A DNA stretch of 49,384 bases from an uncultured beta proteobacterium (GCA_903893565.1 CAITMU010000035.1:1-49384), one strand, 5' to 3'; positions 17,257-26,961 are shown, numbered from the stretch's first letter. Made by a program: numbers and translations. The notes: generated from the letters alone by a model not told the origin.

Positions 17257-18213
17257 ATGGATAAAAAACAACGACACTCCCCCTCACCTTGGGGTGACTT
17301 CTGGTTTGCTCAAATCACCCGAAGTTTTGCTATTTTTGCATTCGCTTGTTTGGCTGGGATTATTGTTTCTCTCGTTATTGGGGCGTGGCCTTCGATTGAG
17401 AAGTTTGGATTACCGTTTTTGTGGACGGCTGACTGGAATCCACCGGGGGCAAAATTCGGTGCTTTGATACCGATTTATGGCACGCTGGTCACCTCTATTA
17501 TCGCCTTAGTGATTGCGGTTCCCATTTCTTTTGGTATTGCTGTGTTTCTTACTGAATTGTCACCCTTATGGTTACGCCGTCCGCTGGGCACGGCGATCGA
17601 GTTATTGGCTGCCATTCCCAGTATTGTTTACGGGATGTGGGGCTTACTCGTTTTTGCCCCTTTATTCGGTAAATACATTCAACCCTTGCTGGCTAAAACC
17701 TTAGGGCAAGTGCCCCTTTTGGGTAAGCTTTTTTCGGGGCCGACGATCGGCGTGGGATTGTTGTCCGCTGGCATTATTTTAGCCATTATGATTATTCCTT
17801 TCATCGCCTCCGTCATGCGTGATGTGTTTGAAATTACACCCCCCATGTTAAAAGAATCCGCCTACGGTGTGGGTGCCACGACGTGGGAAGTAGTGTGGAG
17901 CGTTGTCTTGCCCTATACCAAAGCCGGTGTCATTGGAGGGATTATTTTAGGCCTGGGCCGCGCATTAGGTGAAACTATGGCGGTTACGTTTGTGATCGGA
18001 AATACGAATTTCTTATCTAGTTCATCTTTATTTATGCCCGGTAACAGTATCACCTCGGCTTTGGCGAATGAATTTGCCGAGGCTGAACCAGGATTGCATA
18101 CGGCTTCATTAATAGAACTAGGATTAATCCTTTTTGTGCTGACCCTGATTGTGCTCTCGTGTTCGAAATTGTTGTTGATGCGCCTATCAAAAAATGAAGG
18201 CTCGAAAACCTAA
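17257..18213 (+). CDS. pstC: Phosphate ABC transporter permease PstC
   Basis: The 318-residue inner-membrane protein has six hydrophobic segments, beginning with [20 protein letters not shown]. The ABC-permease EAA loop appears as [20 protein letters not shown], followed by [26 protein letters not shown] residues typical of PstC. It forms the translocation channel with PstA. The 150-bp gap from pstS contains the hairpin described separately. It is intact. Confidence 0.97.
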   Translation: MDKKQRHSPSPWGDFWFAQITRSFAIFAFACLAGIIVSLVIGAWPSIEKFGLPFLWTADWNPPGAKFGALIPIYGTLVTSIIALVIAVPISFGIAVFLTELSPLWLRRPLGTAIELLAAIPSIVYGMWGLLVFAPLFGKYIQPLLAKTLGQVPLLGKLFSGPTIGVGLLSAGIILAIMIIPFIASVMRDVFEITPPMLKESAYGVGATTWEVVWSVVLPYTKAGVIGGIILGLGRALGETMAVTFVIGNTNFLSSSSLFMPGNSITSALANEFAEAEPGLHTASLIELGLILFVLTLIVLSCSKLLLMRLSKNEGSKT

Positions 18214-18249
18214 AGTTTCAATTGTCTTGTTTATCATCAAGAAACCCCT

Positions 18250-19089
18250 ATGGATTTACATAAAAAAAGAAAACTGGTTAATCGAATTGCCTTGATGTTA
18301 TCGCTGGGTGCGATGGCCTTCGGCTTATTTTGGTTGATTTGGATTTTGGCCACTATTGTGAAGCTTGGGGTGTCGGGAATCCATCTGTCTGTCTTTACGC
18401 AGATGACCCCGCCCCCAGGAAGTGCCGGCGGTCTCGCTAATGCGATTTGGGGCAGTGTGACGATGGTAGGTTTGGCCACACTCTTAGGTACACCCATCGG
18501 GATTTTGGCTGGCGTTTATCTGGCCGAATATGGACAAAATACCGTGTTGGGACATATGACACGATTTATCAACGATATCTTATTGTCGGCGCCCTCCATT
18601 GTTGTGGGCCTATTTGTGTACACTGCGGTGGTATTGCCGATCGGTCATTTTTCAGGTTTTGCGGGTATATTGGCATTGGCGATTTTGGTCGTACCGGTGG
18701 TGATCCGTACCACAGAAAATATTCTACGATTAGTGCCTAATTCCTTGCGCGAGGCTGCCAGTGCTTTGGGAGCACCTAAATGGGTGATGATTACTCAGGT
18801 CACTATCCGCGCCTCTCAGGCCGGGATTCTCACCGGTATTTTATTGGCCGTTGCTCGTATTACGGGTGAGACCGCACCTTTATTGTTTACGGCGCTATCC
18901 AATCAATTTTGGAGCACTAACCTTAATCAGCCTATGGCTAATTTACCTGTGACGATTTACCGCTTTGCGATGAGTCCGTTTAGTGATTGGCAAGAATTGG
19001 CTTGGGCAGCAGTATTGTTGATTACAGTGGGGGTACTCGCGTTGAATATTGTTGCGCGTAGCCTATTTAAGCAAAAAATCGTTTCTTGA
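18250..19089 (+). CDS. pstA: Phosphate ABC transporter permease PstA
   Basis: The 279-residue, six-helix permease begins with a basic [17 protein letters not shown] segment. It contains [29 protein letters not shown] and the EAA loop [20 protein letters not shown], followed by [15 protein letters not shown]. These are the usual PstA signatures. Its TGA overlaps the ATG of pstB by one base, so the two are translationally coupled. It pairs with PstC in the phosphate importer. Confidence 0.97.
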   Translation: MDLHKKRKLVNRIALMLSLGAMAFGLFWLIWILATIVKLGVSGIHLSVFTQMTPPPGSAGGLANAIWGSVTMVGLATLLGTPIGILAGVYLAEYGQNTVLGHMTRFINDILLSAPSIVVGLFVYTAVVLPIGHFSGFAGILALAILVVPVVIRTTENILRLVPNSLREAASALGAPKWVMITQVTIRASQAGILTGILLAVARITGETAPLLFTALSNQFWSTNLNQPMANLPVTIYRFAMSPFSDWQELAWAAVLLITVGVLALNIVARSLFKQKIVS

Positions 19090-19901
19090 TGAGACAAGCG
19101 ACCATGAATATTGAAATTGATATAAACAAAAAGAAGAAACCAACGCCTACTGTGCAATTGAAGATTTGCCAGTTTCATTTTTATTATGGTGCTTTTCATG
19201 CGCTAAAAAATATTAACATGGATATTTATAAAAACCATGTGACGGCTTTTATTGGCCCCTCTGGGTGTGGTAAGTCTACGTTGCTGCGTACTTTGAATCG
19301 TATGTATTCTCTTTATCCCGAACAACGTGCCGAGGGCCAATTGTTGTTAGAAGGGAAAAATATCTTAGAAGCTTCTGTCGATGTTAATGAGTTACGCTCT
19401 CGCGTGGGAATGGTGTTTCAAAAGCCAACCCCATTTCCTATGTCAATTTATGACAACATCGCTTTTGGTGTTCGTTTACATGAACGATTATCCCGAGGCT
19501 TGATGGATGAGCGGGTTGAGTGGGCTTTGCAACGAGCTGCGTTATGGGACGAAGTAAAGGATAAATTGAACCAAAGTGGAATGAGTCTTTCCGGGGGGCA
19601 GCAGCAACGACTTTGTATCGCGCGTGGTATTGCTGTAAAACCTGATATTTTGTTGTTGGACGAACCTACCTCAGCACTGGATCCGATCTCAACACTTCGT
19701 ATCGAAGAGCTGATATCGGATCTTAAAAAAGATTTCACGATTGTGATCGTTACTCACAATATGCAACAAGCGGCAAGGATTTCTGATTTCACGGCTTATA
19801 TGTATTTGGGTGAAGTGGTGGAATTTGGTGAAACAGATAGTATTTTTGTGCAACCCAAGAAGAAAGAAACCGAAGACTATATCACGGGTCGTTTTGGCTA
19901 A
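19089..19901 (+). CDS. pstB: Phosphate ABC transporter ATPase PstB
   Basis: The ATG at 19089 overlaps the pstA stop; a second ATG at 19104 is also possible. The 265-270-residue protein carries Walker [10 protein letters not shown], the Q-loop region [17 protein letters not shown] (the [11 protein letters not shown] part is characteristic of PstB), the signature [14 protein letters not shown] and Walker [13 protein letters not shown]. It powers phosphate uptake and, with PhoU, signals phosphate status to PhoR. It ends with the ITGRFG tail common to PstB proteins. Confidence 0.98.
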   Translation: MRQATMNIEIDINKKKKPTPTVQLKICQFHFYYGAFHALKNINMDIYKNHVTAFIGPSGCGKSTLLRTLNRMYSLYPEQRAEGQLLLEGKNILEASVDVNELRSRVGMVFQKPTPFPMSIYDNIAFGVRLHERLSRGLMDERVEWALQRAALWDEVKDKLNQSGMSLSGGQQQRLCIARGIAVKPDILLLDEPTSALDPISTLRIEELISDLKKDFTIVIVTHNMQQAARISDFTAYMYLGEVVEFGETDSIFVQPKKKETEDYITGRFG

Positions 19902-19931
19902 TTTGAGGCTTACCCCTCCCGAGGAATTTCT

Positions 19932-20624
19932 ATGAATCAATCAGAGCACACGTCTAAGCAATTTGATATCGAGTTGGAAGACCTTCGATCTCGCGTACTG
20001 CAGATGGGGGGATTGGTAGAGTCGCAAATTATGACCGCTATGGAGGCGCTGAATATCGGTTCGGAAGACAGTGTTAATCGGGTATTAGAAAATGAAAAAC
20101 AAGTGAATCAATGTGAGAAAGATATTGATGACGCCTGTATTCATTTAGTGGCCCGTCGACAACCGGCTGCCAGTGATCTGCGCCTTATCATGGGTATATC
20201 TAAGGTCGTAACGGATTTGGAGCGCATTGGAGATGAGGCCGATAAAATTGCACGGCGCGCGCGTGCAATTTATGCTCGCGGGGTGTTGAATATTCCCCAA
20301 ACCATTGATATTCCTAGCACGAGTCAAAAAGCGGTATTGATGTTGCGCCGCGTTTTAGATGCCATGGCACGACTTGATGCACCAGAGGCGACTAAAATCA
20401 TAGCGGATGATAAGCTAATCGACATTGAATTTAGTGCCATCATGCGCCAATTGATTACCTATATGATGGAAGACCCCCGTACGATTACCACCTCTTTGGA
20501 TATTGTTTGGATTGCAAAGGCCATTGAAAGAGTCGGGGATCACTCTAAAAATATCGCTGAACAAGTCATCTATATTGCGATGGGTACGGATATCCGTCAT
20601 CGCAGTGATGCTTTAACCAGTTAA
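19932..20624 (+). CDS. phoU: Phosphate signalling regulator PhoU
   Basis: The 230-residue helical protein is built of two PhoU repeats. The first contains LEDLRSRVLQMGGLVESQI and then RRQPAASDLRLIMGISKVVTDLERIGDEADKIA; the second contains EDPRTITTSLDIVWIAKAIERVGDHSKNIAE. The two E/D-rich helix motifs (ERIGDEADKI, ERVGDHSKNI) are the metal-binding signatures. PhoU links the Pst transporter to PhoR and restrains kinase activity when phosphate is plentiful. It starts 30 bp after pstB. Confidence 0.97.
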   Translation: MNQSEHTSKQFDIELEDLRSRVLQMGGLVESQIMTAMEALNIGSEDSVNRVLENEKQVNQCEKDIDDACIHLVARRQPAASDLRLIMGISKVVTDLERIGDEADKIARRARAIYARGVLNIPQTIDIPSTSQKAVLMLRRVLDAMARLDAPEATKIIADDKLIDIEFSAIMRQLITYMMEDPRTITTSLDIVWIAKAIERVGDHSKNIAEQVIYIAMGTDIRHRSDALTS

Positions 20625-20664
20625 CTCTTTTTTTTCTAAAATAATAAAGGACATTAAGTAATTT

Positions 20665-21357
20665 ATGGCAGCCCGTATTTTAGTCGTTGAGGATGAGCCA
20701 GCAGTTCAGGAATTAATTTGCTACAGTCTAGAGCAAGCGGGTATGGTAGCCTATGGCGCTTTCAGCGCAGAAGAAGCGTTGGAGAGCTTGCGTAAAGAGT
20801 TGCCGGATGCAGTCCTTATTGACTGGATGCTGCCACAGAAAAGTGGACTCACTCTGGCGCGAGAGTTACGAGATTCTGCGCGAACGGCGCAGTTGCCCTT
20901 AATCCTCGTGACGGCTCGGGGTGAAGAATCGGATCGGGTCAAGGGATTAGATCAGGGCGCTGATGATTATATTGTGAAGCCCTTCAGTCCACGGGAGTTG
21001 ATTGCACGTATTCAAGCGGTGCTACGTCGACGTGCCCCGCATGCCTCGGATTCAGCGCTTCAGGTAGGGGAATTATCTCTAAATCCGGTAAGTCATGAGG
21101 TGAAGCTCAATAACGATACTGTGCAACTAGGTCCCACTGAATTTAAGTTGCTGCATTTTTTCTTGGCCCACCCCGAGCGGGTCTATAGTCGTACTCAACT
21201 TTTAGACCAGGTTTGGGGCGATCACGTCTTTATTGAGGAGCGTACGGTCGATGTGCATATTCGCCGTTTACGTTTAGCTTTGGGAGATCGCAATGAGCAA
21301 TGGATTCGCACAGTAAGAGGGGCTGGATATAAATTGTCGGCGCATCGCCCTTCTTGA
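20665..21357 (+). CDS. phoB: Phosphate regulon response regulator PhoB
   Basis: The 230-residue OmpR-class regulator has an N-terminal receiver domain with the acidic pair EDEP and phospho-acceptor aspartate in VLIDWMLPQKSG. The conserved lysine is in ADDYIVKPFSPRELIARI. The C-terminal winged helix reads LGPTEFKLLHFFLAHPERVYSR and EERTVDVHIRRLRLALG. Phosphorylated PhoB binds tandem TGTCAT-type repeats such as those found before pstS and olsB. The gene follows phoU by 40 bp and precedes phoR by 52 bp. Confidence 0.97.
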   Translation: MAARILVVEDEPAVQELICYSLEQAGMVAYGAFSAEEALESLRKELPDAVLIDWMLPQKSGLTLARELRDSARTAQLPLILVTARGEESDRVKGLDQGADDYIVKPFSPRELIARIQAVLRRRAPHASDSALQVGELSLNPVSHEVKLNNDTVQLGPTEFKLLHFFLAHPERVYSRTQLLDQVWGDHVFIEERTVDVHIRRLRLALGDRNEQWIRTVRGAGYKLSAHRPS

Positions 21358-21409
21358 AAAAAAGCGCTATCATACTTTCCTAGTTTTGATAGAAAAAGGG
21401 TCTTAGGCT

Positions 21410-22747
21410 TTGATCTCGTTTACTTTAACTTTAGTCTTTAAATACCTACTCGTTCTAGGCCTTGCTGTGTCCCTTTGGTTTTGGAAAGGAGAGACTGCCG
21501 GATGGCTTACGGCCTGCTTAGGCTTGGCTTTTTTGTATTTCATCAATATCCGTCAGTTATTCCGTTTGGAACGCTGGTTAAAAAAGCCAGAAATTGATGA
21601 TCTACCGGATGCTTGGGGTGTGTGGGGCAAAGTCTTTTCGGGCATTTATGCTGCGCTGCGACAAGAGATTAAAAAAAGTAACAAAGGGATAAAGGATTTA
21701 GAGTTATTTATTTTGGCTGCGCAGGCGATGCCTAATGGGGTCACGATGCTCGATAGTAGTGATCAACTGATTTGGTATAACGACAAGGCCCGTGAACATC
21801 TAGGATTAAAGAATCAAGGGGATCACGGCCTTCGTATTACCAATCTAGTCAGAGTGCCTCGACTTGCGGTCTTTTTGCAAAGACACAACCCGCAGGAGAC
21901 ACTTGACTACAGACCCATTCATAACCCGAATCAATATTTATCTCTTAATGTAATCCCCTTTGCGGATGGACGTAAACTTTTAGTCAGTTATGATGTCACT
22001 AGCATTGAGCGAGCCGACACCATGCGAAGAGACTTTATCGCTAACGTATCTCATGAGTTAAGAACCCCGTTAACCGTCATACATGGTTATATCGAGCACA
22101 TGTATGATGATAAAGCACAGGATCAGGGTACGAAATTAAATCCTTGGCGGCGTCCAATTCACTTGATGATGACGCAATCAAATCGAATGTTGAAGTTAGT
22201 CGATGATTTATTGATGCTCTCTCGTTTGGAGTCCGGGGATCATCCGGCCAGAGAAGAATGGGTGGGGATGCCCTCCTTATTAAGTATCTTGCTAGACGAT
22301 GCTAAAGCCTTAAGTCAAGATCGCCATACTATCGAGATGGAATTGCCTCAACAGGCAGGAATGACCGGAGCGATGGATGAATTAAGTAGTGCATTTGGCA
22401 ATCTCATCAGTAATGCCGTGCGATATACGCCAGCAGGCGGTAAGATTTTGATTAGCTGGATGCAAAATGAGCATGGCTGTGGTGTGTTTAAGGTTCAAGA
22501 TACTGGGATTGGGATTGCTGCTGAACATATACCACGATTGACAGAGCGTTTTTACCGAGTAGACCGAGGGCGCTCACGGGAGACCGGGGGCACAGGATTG
22601 GGATTGGCAATTATTAAACACGTAGTGATGCGCCATCAAGCAACGCTAAAAATTGAATCTACGTTGGGAGAGGGAAGCATTTTTTCTATCGAATTTCCGT
22701 ATTGGCGCACCGATCATCAACAACAAAATCCGTTGCTTGTCGCATAG
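21410..22747 (+). CDS. phoR: Phosphate regulon sensor histidine kinase PhoR
   Basis: The 445-residue kinase appears to start at TTG 21410, with AAAGGG about a dozen bases upstream. Two N-terminal hydrophobic segments (YLLVLGLAVSLWFW and GWLTACLGLAFLYFI) are followed by a PAS-like region (MPNGVTMLDSSDQLIWYNDKA). The dimerisation helix has the phospho-histidine in ANVSHELRTPLTVIHGY. The ATPase domain has GNLISNAVRYTP, DTGIGIAAEHIPRLTERFYRV and GGTGLGLAIIKHV. It senses phosphate state through Pst/PhoU and phosphorylates PhoB. A decayed copy of its C-terminus lies at 48.35-48.49 kb. Confidence 0.96.
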   Translation: MISFTLTLVFKYLLVLGLAVSLWFWKGETAGWLTACLGLAFLYFINIRQLFRLERWLKKPEIDDLPDAWGVWGKVFSGIYAALRQEIKKSNKGIKDLELFILAAQAMPNGVTMLDSSDQLIWYNDKAREHLGLKNQGDHGLRITNLVRVPRLAVFLQRHNPQETLDYRPIHNPNQYLSLNVIPFADGRKLLVSYDVTSIERADTMRRDFIANVSHELRTPLTVIHGYIEHMYDDKAQDQGTKLNPWRRPIHLMMTQSNRMLKLVDDLLMLSRLESGDHPAREEWVGMPSLLSILLDDAKALSQDRHTIEMELPQQAGMTGAMDELSSAFGNLISNAVRYTPAGGKILISWMQNEHGCGVFKVQDTGIGIAAEHIPRLTERFYRVDRGRSRETGGTGLGLAIIKHVVMRHQATLKIESTLGEGSIFSIEFPYWRTDHQQQNPLLVA

Positions 22748-23132
22748 ACGACGAGGGAGAAAGTCAGATAAGTATCTTGGTTGGGCCTGGTTTGATCGCA
22801 TTGATAAAGAGGGGGCGTCCCAACTTTTTGCGATTCAAGGGGGTGTTCTGTTAGGTTTTTAAAAGTAATTATCTGAAACGATTGCAAAAGCGATTGACGC
22901 GGACTTGTGAAATAGCCTTAGCTTTTTTTGGTGTCAGCGTGATTGGATTGTGCTGCGAGATCATCGCGATTAGTCGAAATGGCATAATTGTCTCATTGAC
23001 TTAATTTTAACGAATATGCCGTGTCACCAACTCTCTTCGATCGAAATTGATAAGGAGTTTCGTTGTTGATTAGAGGATCAATTTAGCTTATTAAATGAAC
23101 TATTTGATTAAGTTAAAATTAAAAAATAAAAA
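22748..23132. other. Gene-free interval after phoR
   Basis: About 385 bp, increasingly AT-rich toward 23.1 kb. I see no gene with a credible start. A frame running past the phoR stop to 22862 is a shadow of the kinase end and is not supported. No clear hairpin plus T-run terminator was found directly after phoR. Confidence 0.4.
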
Positions 23133-23513
23133 TCAAATAATTTTACAAGGAATCAGTGCATCTTCATTTACCAAGTAAACCGCGCACAAACGATGATATC
23201 CATCAGCAACGATGAGTTTTCCCACTGTGGAATCTCGGACGAGGAGTAAGGGGGATAAGGTTTTTTTCTCTTTTATTTTTTGGGTATTTTTATCGACATG
23301 GCTATTACTGACACCCAGTAAAGATAATTGAGATGCCCTAAAAATATCTTTGGCTTTGAAAGCGGACATTTTGGCTTTTTTAAGCTTTTGGACAAATCGA
23401 TCGGATTTGTTCTTTTCATACAGAAGATTTAAATAAGAAAAAGCGGCTGGGTAGTCGTGTTTTTCTGGTTCAGCTAGCCATAATATATTTTTACTTTTTT
23501 CGAGCTTATCCAT
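23133..23513 (-). CDS. ParB/sulfiredoxin-like fold hypothetical protein
   Basis: The 126-residue protein has an AAGGA site before its ATG. Its N-terminal part reads KNILWLAEPEKHDYPAAFSYLNLLY. Its C-terminal part, LSPLLLVRDSTVGKLIVADGYHRLCAVYLV, resembles the small ParB/Srx nuclease-like domain, in which an ADGYHR-type segment contacts a nucleotide. There is no DNA-binding HTH, so it is not a chromosome-partitioning ParB. The actual function is unknown. It is the only gene between phoR and the lipid island and has its own strand and spacing. Confidence 0.6.
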   Translation of the reverse strand: MDKLEKSKNILWLAEPEKHDYPAAFSYLNLLYEKNKSDRFVQKLKKAKMSAFKAKDIFRASQLSLLGVSNSHVDKNTQKIKEKKTLSPLLLVRDSTVGKLIVADGYHRLCAVYLVNEDALIPCKII

Positions 23514-23903
23514 CAGATTTTCCTTAAATTGATCTGTAACGAAAAAGGAATCAAATCTCGCCAGTCTGTTTGATTATTATAACTTAATTGCTTTCAATAA
23601 CCCTTGTCGCTTGCAATGGGTTGGGTTGGCGTTGCTTGATTGGTATAACTTAAGTATCTAATTATATTGATTTTTTTAATTGCTAGCGATAGGCGATGAA
23701 CAGGGACGGTTTGTTTTTTTTAATGATATTACCCATTTCAAAGTAAGACGCCGAGGGTCGAACCGTTCATTAAGAATTGGCTTTCTAATCTATTAAATGA
23801 TCAAAGCGAAGAGTTAACGCGCTCGATCTTAATGGCCTGAATGGCAAACGATTCGCAGTTTTTTATCATTAAAAGAAACTTCAAAATAATCATAATAAAA
23901 AAA

Positions 23904-23949
23904 TGCCATTAGTGGCCAAGGCACTCTGAAGCGCTCTCATCTAATGGCA
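23904..23949 (-). terminator. Terminator of the btaA-btaB-plcP transcript
   Basis: TGCCATTAG (23904-23912) and CTAATGGCA (23941-23949) form a 9-bp stem. On the minus strand it is followed by seven T residues (A-run at 23897-23903). It lies about 85 bp beyond the plcP stop codon and so should end the minus-strand lipid operon. The loop of 28 bases is long. Confidence 0.6.
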
Positions 23950-23981
23950 ATATTTCGAACCTATAAAATAGGAGGAAGGCC

Positions 23982-24015
23982 TGTCAATGACCCCTTAATG
24001 ATAATGTCATTGACA
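23982..24015 (+). terminator. Second hairpin with plus-strand T-run
   Basis: TGTCAATGAC (23982-23991) pairs perfectly with GTCATTGACA (24006-24015) around a 14-base loop, followed by TTTTTT at 24021-24026 on the plus strand. It could block read-through into the minus-strand operon, and may also fold in the plcP 3' end. The TGTCAT inside it is part of the stem and not a Pho box. Confidence 0.5.
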
Positions 24016-24034
24016 CCCCATTTTTTATCCTAAG

Positions 24035-24832
24035 CTAAATTTTTTGCAAACTGAGTTGGCCATTCGTCGGTGTATTGAAAATCGTCATTAACTCATACTC
24101 AGGGGTGGTCCTAATCAGATGAAGACTTCCATCGCATTCTTCAATAACTGCCGTACAGTTATCAACCCAGTCCCCACAGTTAATGTAATCTAACCCATCT
24201 ACAACTTTCATGACTGGGGTATGAATGTGACCGCAAATAACGCCATCCATTTTCCGTAATGAGGCACCTTTAACAGCTGCTTTTTCAAAATCACCGATGA
24301 AGGCGACGGCTTTTAAAACATTTCGTTTGGCATAATCGGCTAAGGACCAATGTCCACTGACACGTAATTTTCTACGTATGACCGATAAAATTCGATTCAT
24401 ATGCACCAGTAGGGTATAGGTCAAATCACCTAAATGTGAGATCCAGCGGTGATAGGTTGTGACTTGATCATATTCATCTCCATGAATGATCAGCATTTTC
24501 TTACCATTAACAGTCACATGAATATGTTCTGAAACAACATCAACAGCACCAAATGACATGCCGATATAACGTCGAATTCCTTCATCATGATTGCCGGGCA
24601 CAAATATTACTTTAGTGTCATGACGAGCTTTACGTAAGATTTTTTGGACAATAGTATTGTGTTCTTTAGGCCAATATAAACCTCTTTTCATGGCCCATAA
24701 ATCAATAATATCACCGACTAAGTAAAGATACTCTGCATCATATTCTTTAAGAAAAGCCAGTAAACGATCTGCTTGACAGGCACGGGTACCAAGATGGATG
24801 TCAGAAAGAAATAGGGAGCGAACTTTTTTCAT
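24035..24832 (-). CDS. plcP: PlcP-type metallophosphoesterase (phospholipase C for lipid remodelling)
   Basis: The 265-residue calcineurin-like phosphatase shows all metal-binding motifs: SLFLSDIHLGTRACQAD, YLVGDIIDLW, FVPGNHDEGIRRYIG, MLIIHGDEYD and GVICGHIHTPV, then YINCGDWVDNCTA. Such proteins are usually annotated as UDP-2,3-diacylglucosamine hydrolase-like. However, the same motif pattern and the SDIHLGTR..QAD start are those of PlcP, known from Sinorhizobium and marine bacteria to hydrolyse phospholipids to diacylglycerol under phosphate starvation. Being downstream of btaB and btaA on the same strand, with phosphate regulators nearby, makes PlcP the better call; a lipid A (LpxH-like) role is the alternative. 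Diacylglycerol made here would feed BtaA and the glycosyltransferase. Confidence 0.78.
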   Translation of the reverse strand: MKKVRSLFLSDIHLGTRACQADRLLAFLKEYDAEYLYLVGDIIDLWAMKRGLYWPKEHNTIVQKILRKARHDTKVIFVPGNHDEGIRRYIGMSFGAVDVVSEHIHVTVNGKKMLIIHGDEYDQVTTYHRWISHLGDLTYTLLVHMNRILSVIRRKLRVSGHWSLADYAKRNVLKAVAFIGDFEKAAVKGASLRKMDGVICGHIHTPVMKVVDGLDYINCGDWVDNCTAVIEECDGSLHLIRTTPEYELMTIFNTPTNGQLSLQKI

Positions 24833-24941
24833 TGTTTTTGAAAAATCAGATTTAAAAAGTTAAAGAAGGATTCATAAAGAGCATTAATGAGTATTTATTG
24901 AGACAAGAAAAAAACGGGATCTCATCCGTTTATTGATCGAG

Positions 24942-25667
24942 CTAAACGGCATCGCTTTTCTGGCCCATATAAATATAAAAGGGAGCATGAATTAAGGGTA
25001 GCCAAGGCAAAGGACCCCATGATTCTGTGATTTTTAATGGCTGGGTTAATATATGTAATTTGGGGAGATGGTCGGCTGACAAATGAACTTGATCATGGGA
25101 AAACCAATGGGACCAGAACCAACGGGTGAATGCGCCGTGTTGAATGTGGTTTGATGCAGCTTTTTTTTCCGAGATATAAAAATCTACAATTCCGAGTTTC
25201 CCCCCCGGCTTTAATAGAGTCATTGCTTGATTTAACGCTTTTTCCCAATCTGGAATCATAGTTAAAGAGTAGGAAAAATAGACAATATCAACAGGCTCTA
25301 TTAGTTGAAATTGCGTGGCATCACATTCAACGACTTCGATTTGGGGTATATGTCTACTTCGGCTTCTAGCCATTTCGAGCATGGCAGGACACAAGTCGAC
25401 TAAGTAAAATTTAGAGAACCGATTAATACGATTTCCCCAAAATTCGATCATCGCACCCGTTCCTGCCCCAATCTCAACTACACGAGCACCCTCTGAGGGC
25501 TCTAGCCAATCGACTAAGGTTTTTCTTCCATGAAGAAGACGCTTACGAAGGGCGTCGTAGCCTGCGATTTGAGGACGATAGAAAATGTCAAGGTTCTGGG
25601 CATGACTGCCCACGTTTGGCATGCCTTTTAATATTCGCCAAATTGACTTAATTGGCAAATCAGGCAT
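24942..25667 (-). CDS. btaB: Betaine-lipid N-methyltransferase BtaB-like
   Basis: The 241-residue class I SAM methyltransferase has motif I in RVVEIGAGTGAMIEFW, an acidic ribose-binding residue in YLVDLCPAMLEMA, motif II-like VECDATQF and VDIVYFSYSLTMIPDW, and motif III LKPGGKLGIVDFYIS. Its ATG overlaps the last codons of btaA by eight bases, giving tight coupling. In BtaAB systems BtaB methylates the amino group of diacylglyceryl-homoserine three times to give diacylglyceryl-trimethylhomoserine (DGTS). By sequence alone it is a general methyltransferase; the coupling to BtaA makes the assignment. Confidence 0.85.
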   Translation of the reverse strand: MPDLPIKSIWRILKGMPNVGSHAQNLDIFYRPQIAGYDALRKRLLHGRKTLVDWLEPSEGARVVEIGAGTGAMIEFWGNRINRFSKFYLVDLCPAMLEMARSRSRHIPQIEVVECDATQFQLIEPVDIVYFSYSLTMIPDWEKALNQAMTLLKPGGKLGIVDFYISEKKAASNHIQHGAFTRWFWSHWFSHDQVHLSADHLPKLHILTQPLKITESWGPLPWLPLIHAPFYIYMGQKSDAV

Positions 25668-26874
25668 TGACGTTTTTCATTTTAGCAATAAAAAAACCAG
25701 GATAAGTATGAACCCTATCGTTGGTTTGTAAGCGCTGAGCTAAGGGCTCATCAAATTGCAATAAATCTTTCAGGTAATAAAAGCTTTGCTCAAACGGAAT
25801 TTTAAGTTTATTGATAAACCAAGGATTTTCGTGAGCACTTCTAAAAATGACCTTACCGCCGTTAGCTGCATTTTTAAAGATTTCATGCCATTCTTCAATT
25901 AATAACGCTTGATCGTCATGTCCCATCCAATCCATATGATCAAGAAGAATGAATTTGTTTATTTTCTCTTTGGAGGAGGATAAAAATTGGGTAACGCTAC
26001 AGGTGTGAGGGATGATGTGAGAAGCAAGACCCGCCTTTAGTTTTAAGAAATTCTCCTCTTTGAGATACTCAGGGCAACACTGTTTTGAGTAGCGCCCTCG
26101 TATATATAAGTGCCAAAAGTAATTGTTATGAATGGGAATGTCACAGGAAATGTATCGTACCGATTCGCGAATAAAGCCAGCTACTCCCTCTTGATGTTGT
26201 CTTTTAACCTCAGAATGTTGTTCCCTGGGAACACCCAAAAAACTTAAGGTGATTGAGGAGGATAAAGTTCTTTTGACCCCCTTACTCCAAAGAAGGGGGG
26301 AGATGCGGTTTTCATAAATATCGCGTTGACTCTTAAGATCCTTACATTCGAGAAGGAGATTAATGGATTGTTTCAGTTCTGGATGCCAATTAAAATAGGC
26401 TCGAAACATCCTAGCAACGGTTCCAGCTAAACCATGGTAATAAAAGCTTGAACCGGGCTTATTATTAAACCAATGAACTCTTTTATTCCAAAATTTTTGA
26501 CTGACTAAACTTAAATGTTTATTTAGATGTGTTTGATAAATATTTAAGAAGTCAGAATGACAGCCATTTCCAAAAATCTCATAAAAATCCTCGTAATCCA
26601 GACTTTGGATGGCTGCTAATTTTAATTCTAGTAATGCTGTCTGACGAGGATTGACATCAACGCAATGAATGCGACCAGCTCCTGCTAGAACATAATCTAG
26701 AGCATTGCAACCAGCACTAGTAATCATCAGCACCGTGTCATCAAGAGAAAAATCAAGTGCGGCTCTATCTACCGCAGGGTCTTCCCAACAAGCGTTATAA
26801 ACCAAGGATCGGTTATATAAAGTGCTAAATACGGCATCATGAAATCCCCCAGCCAAACCCTTGAGTAATCCCAA
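25660..26874 (-). CDS. btaA: BtaA-like SAM:diacylglycerol 3-amino-3-carboxypropyltransferase
   Basis: The 404-residue DUF3419 protein begins at TTG 26874 with an AGGTG site upstream. The diagnostic N-terminal block is LVYNACWEDPAVDRAALDFS, followed by LMITSAGCNALDYVL, IHCVDVNPRQTALLELKLAA and LDYEDFYEIFGNG. The central FYYHGLAGTVARMFRAYF and the C-terminal FILLDHMDWMG and VIFRSAHENPWF segments also fit BtaA. It transfers the aminocarboxypropyl group of SAM to diacylglycerol, the first step of betaine lipid (DGTS) synthesis, which replaces phospholipid under low phosphate. Its partner btaB overlaps it. A degenerate Pho-box-like array lies upstream. Confidence 0.9.
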   Translation of the reverse strand: MGLLKGLAGGFHDAVFSTLYNRSLVYNACWEDPAVDRAALDFSLDDTVLMITSAGCNALDYVLAGAGRIHCVDVNPRQTALLELKLAAIQSLDYEDFYEIFGNGCHSDFLNIYQTHLNKHLSLVSQKFWNKRVHWFNNKPGSSFYYHGLAGTVARMFRAYFNWHPELKQSINLLLECKDLKSQRDIYENRISPLLWSKGVKRTLSSSITLSFLGVPREQHSEVKRQHQEGVAGFIRESVRYISCDIPIHNNYFWHLYIRGRYSKQCCPEYLKEENFLKLKAGLASHIIPHTCSVTQFLSSSKEKINKFILLDHMDWMGHDDQALLIEEWHEIFKNAANGGKVIFRSAHENPWFINKLKIPFEQSFYYLKDLLQFDEPLAQRLQTNDRVHTYPGFFIAKMKNVNA

Positions 26875-26906
26875 AATCTTTCACCTGTAGGCATTAGGAA
26901 TTTTTA

Positions 26907-26961
26907 ATTTTAGTCAGTTTTCGTTGCGACTTTATGACATATTAAATTCACTCTTGTGACT
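26907..26961 (-). promoter_or_regulatory. Candidate Pho-box promoter of btaA-btaB-plcP
   Basis: On the minus strand AGTCAC (26956-26961), TGAATT (26945-26950) and a perfect TGTCAT (26934-26939) lie 11 bp apart. A poor fourth site, CGCAAC, lies at 26923-26928, and TAAAAT (26907-26912) starts 10 bp beyond it. The periodicity matches PhoB sites, but only one repeat is perfect, so this is a moderate prediction. Confidence 0.4.

Larger units (their letters stand above)
23514..24034. other. Intergenic region with two opposed terminators, no gene
   Basis: About 520 bp that is AT-rich and stop-rich in every frame. Apart from the two hairpins listed separately (23904-23949 and 23982-24015), I see no gene, repeat or operator. 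Confidence 0.5.

Noticed and set aside
22653..22862. A 69-codon frame spanning the end of phoR
   Set aside because: Its start lies inside phoR in another frame, and the part beyond the phoR stop has no recognisable similarity or ribosome-binding site.
24035..24832. Calling the metallophosphoesterase LpxH of lipid A synthesis
   Set aside because: The motif set allows it, but the SDIHLGTR..QAD start and its place after btaA-btaB favour PlcP; LpxH remains only the alternative.
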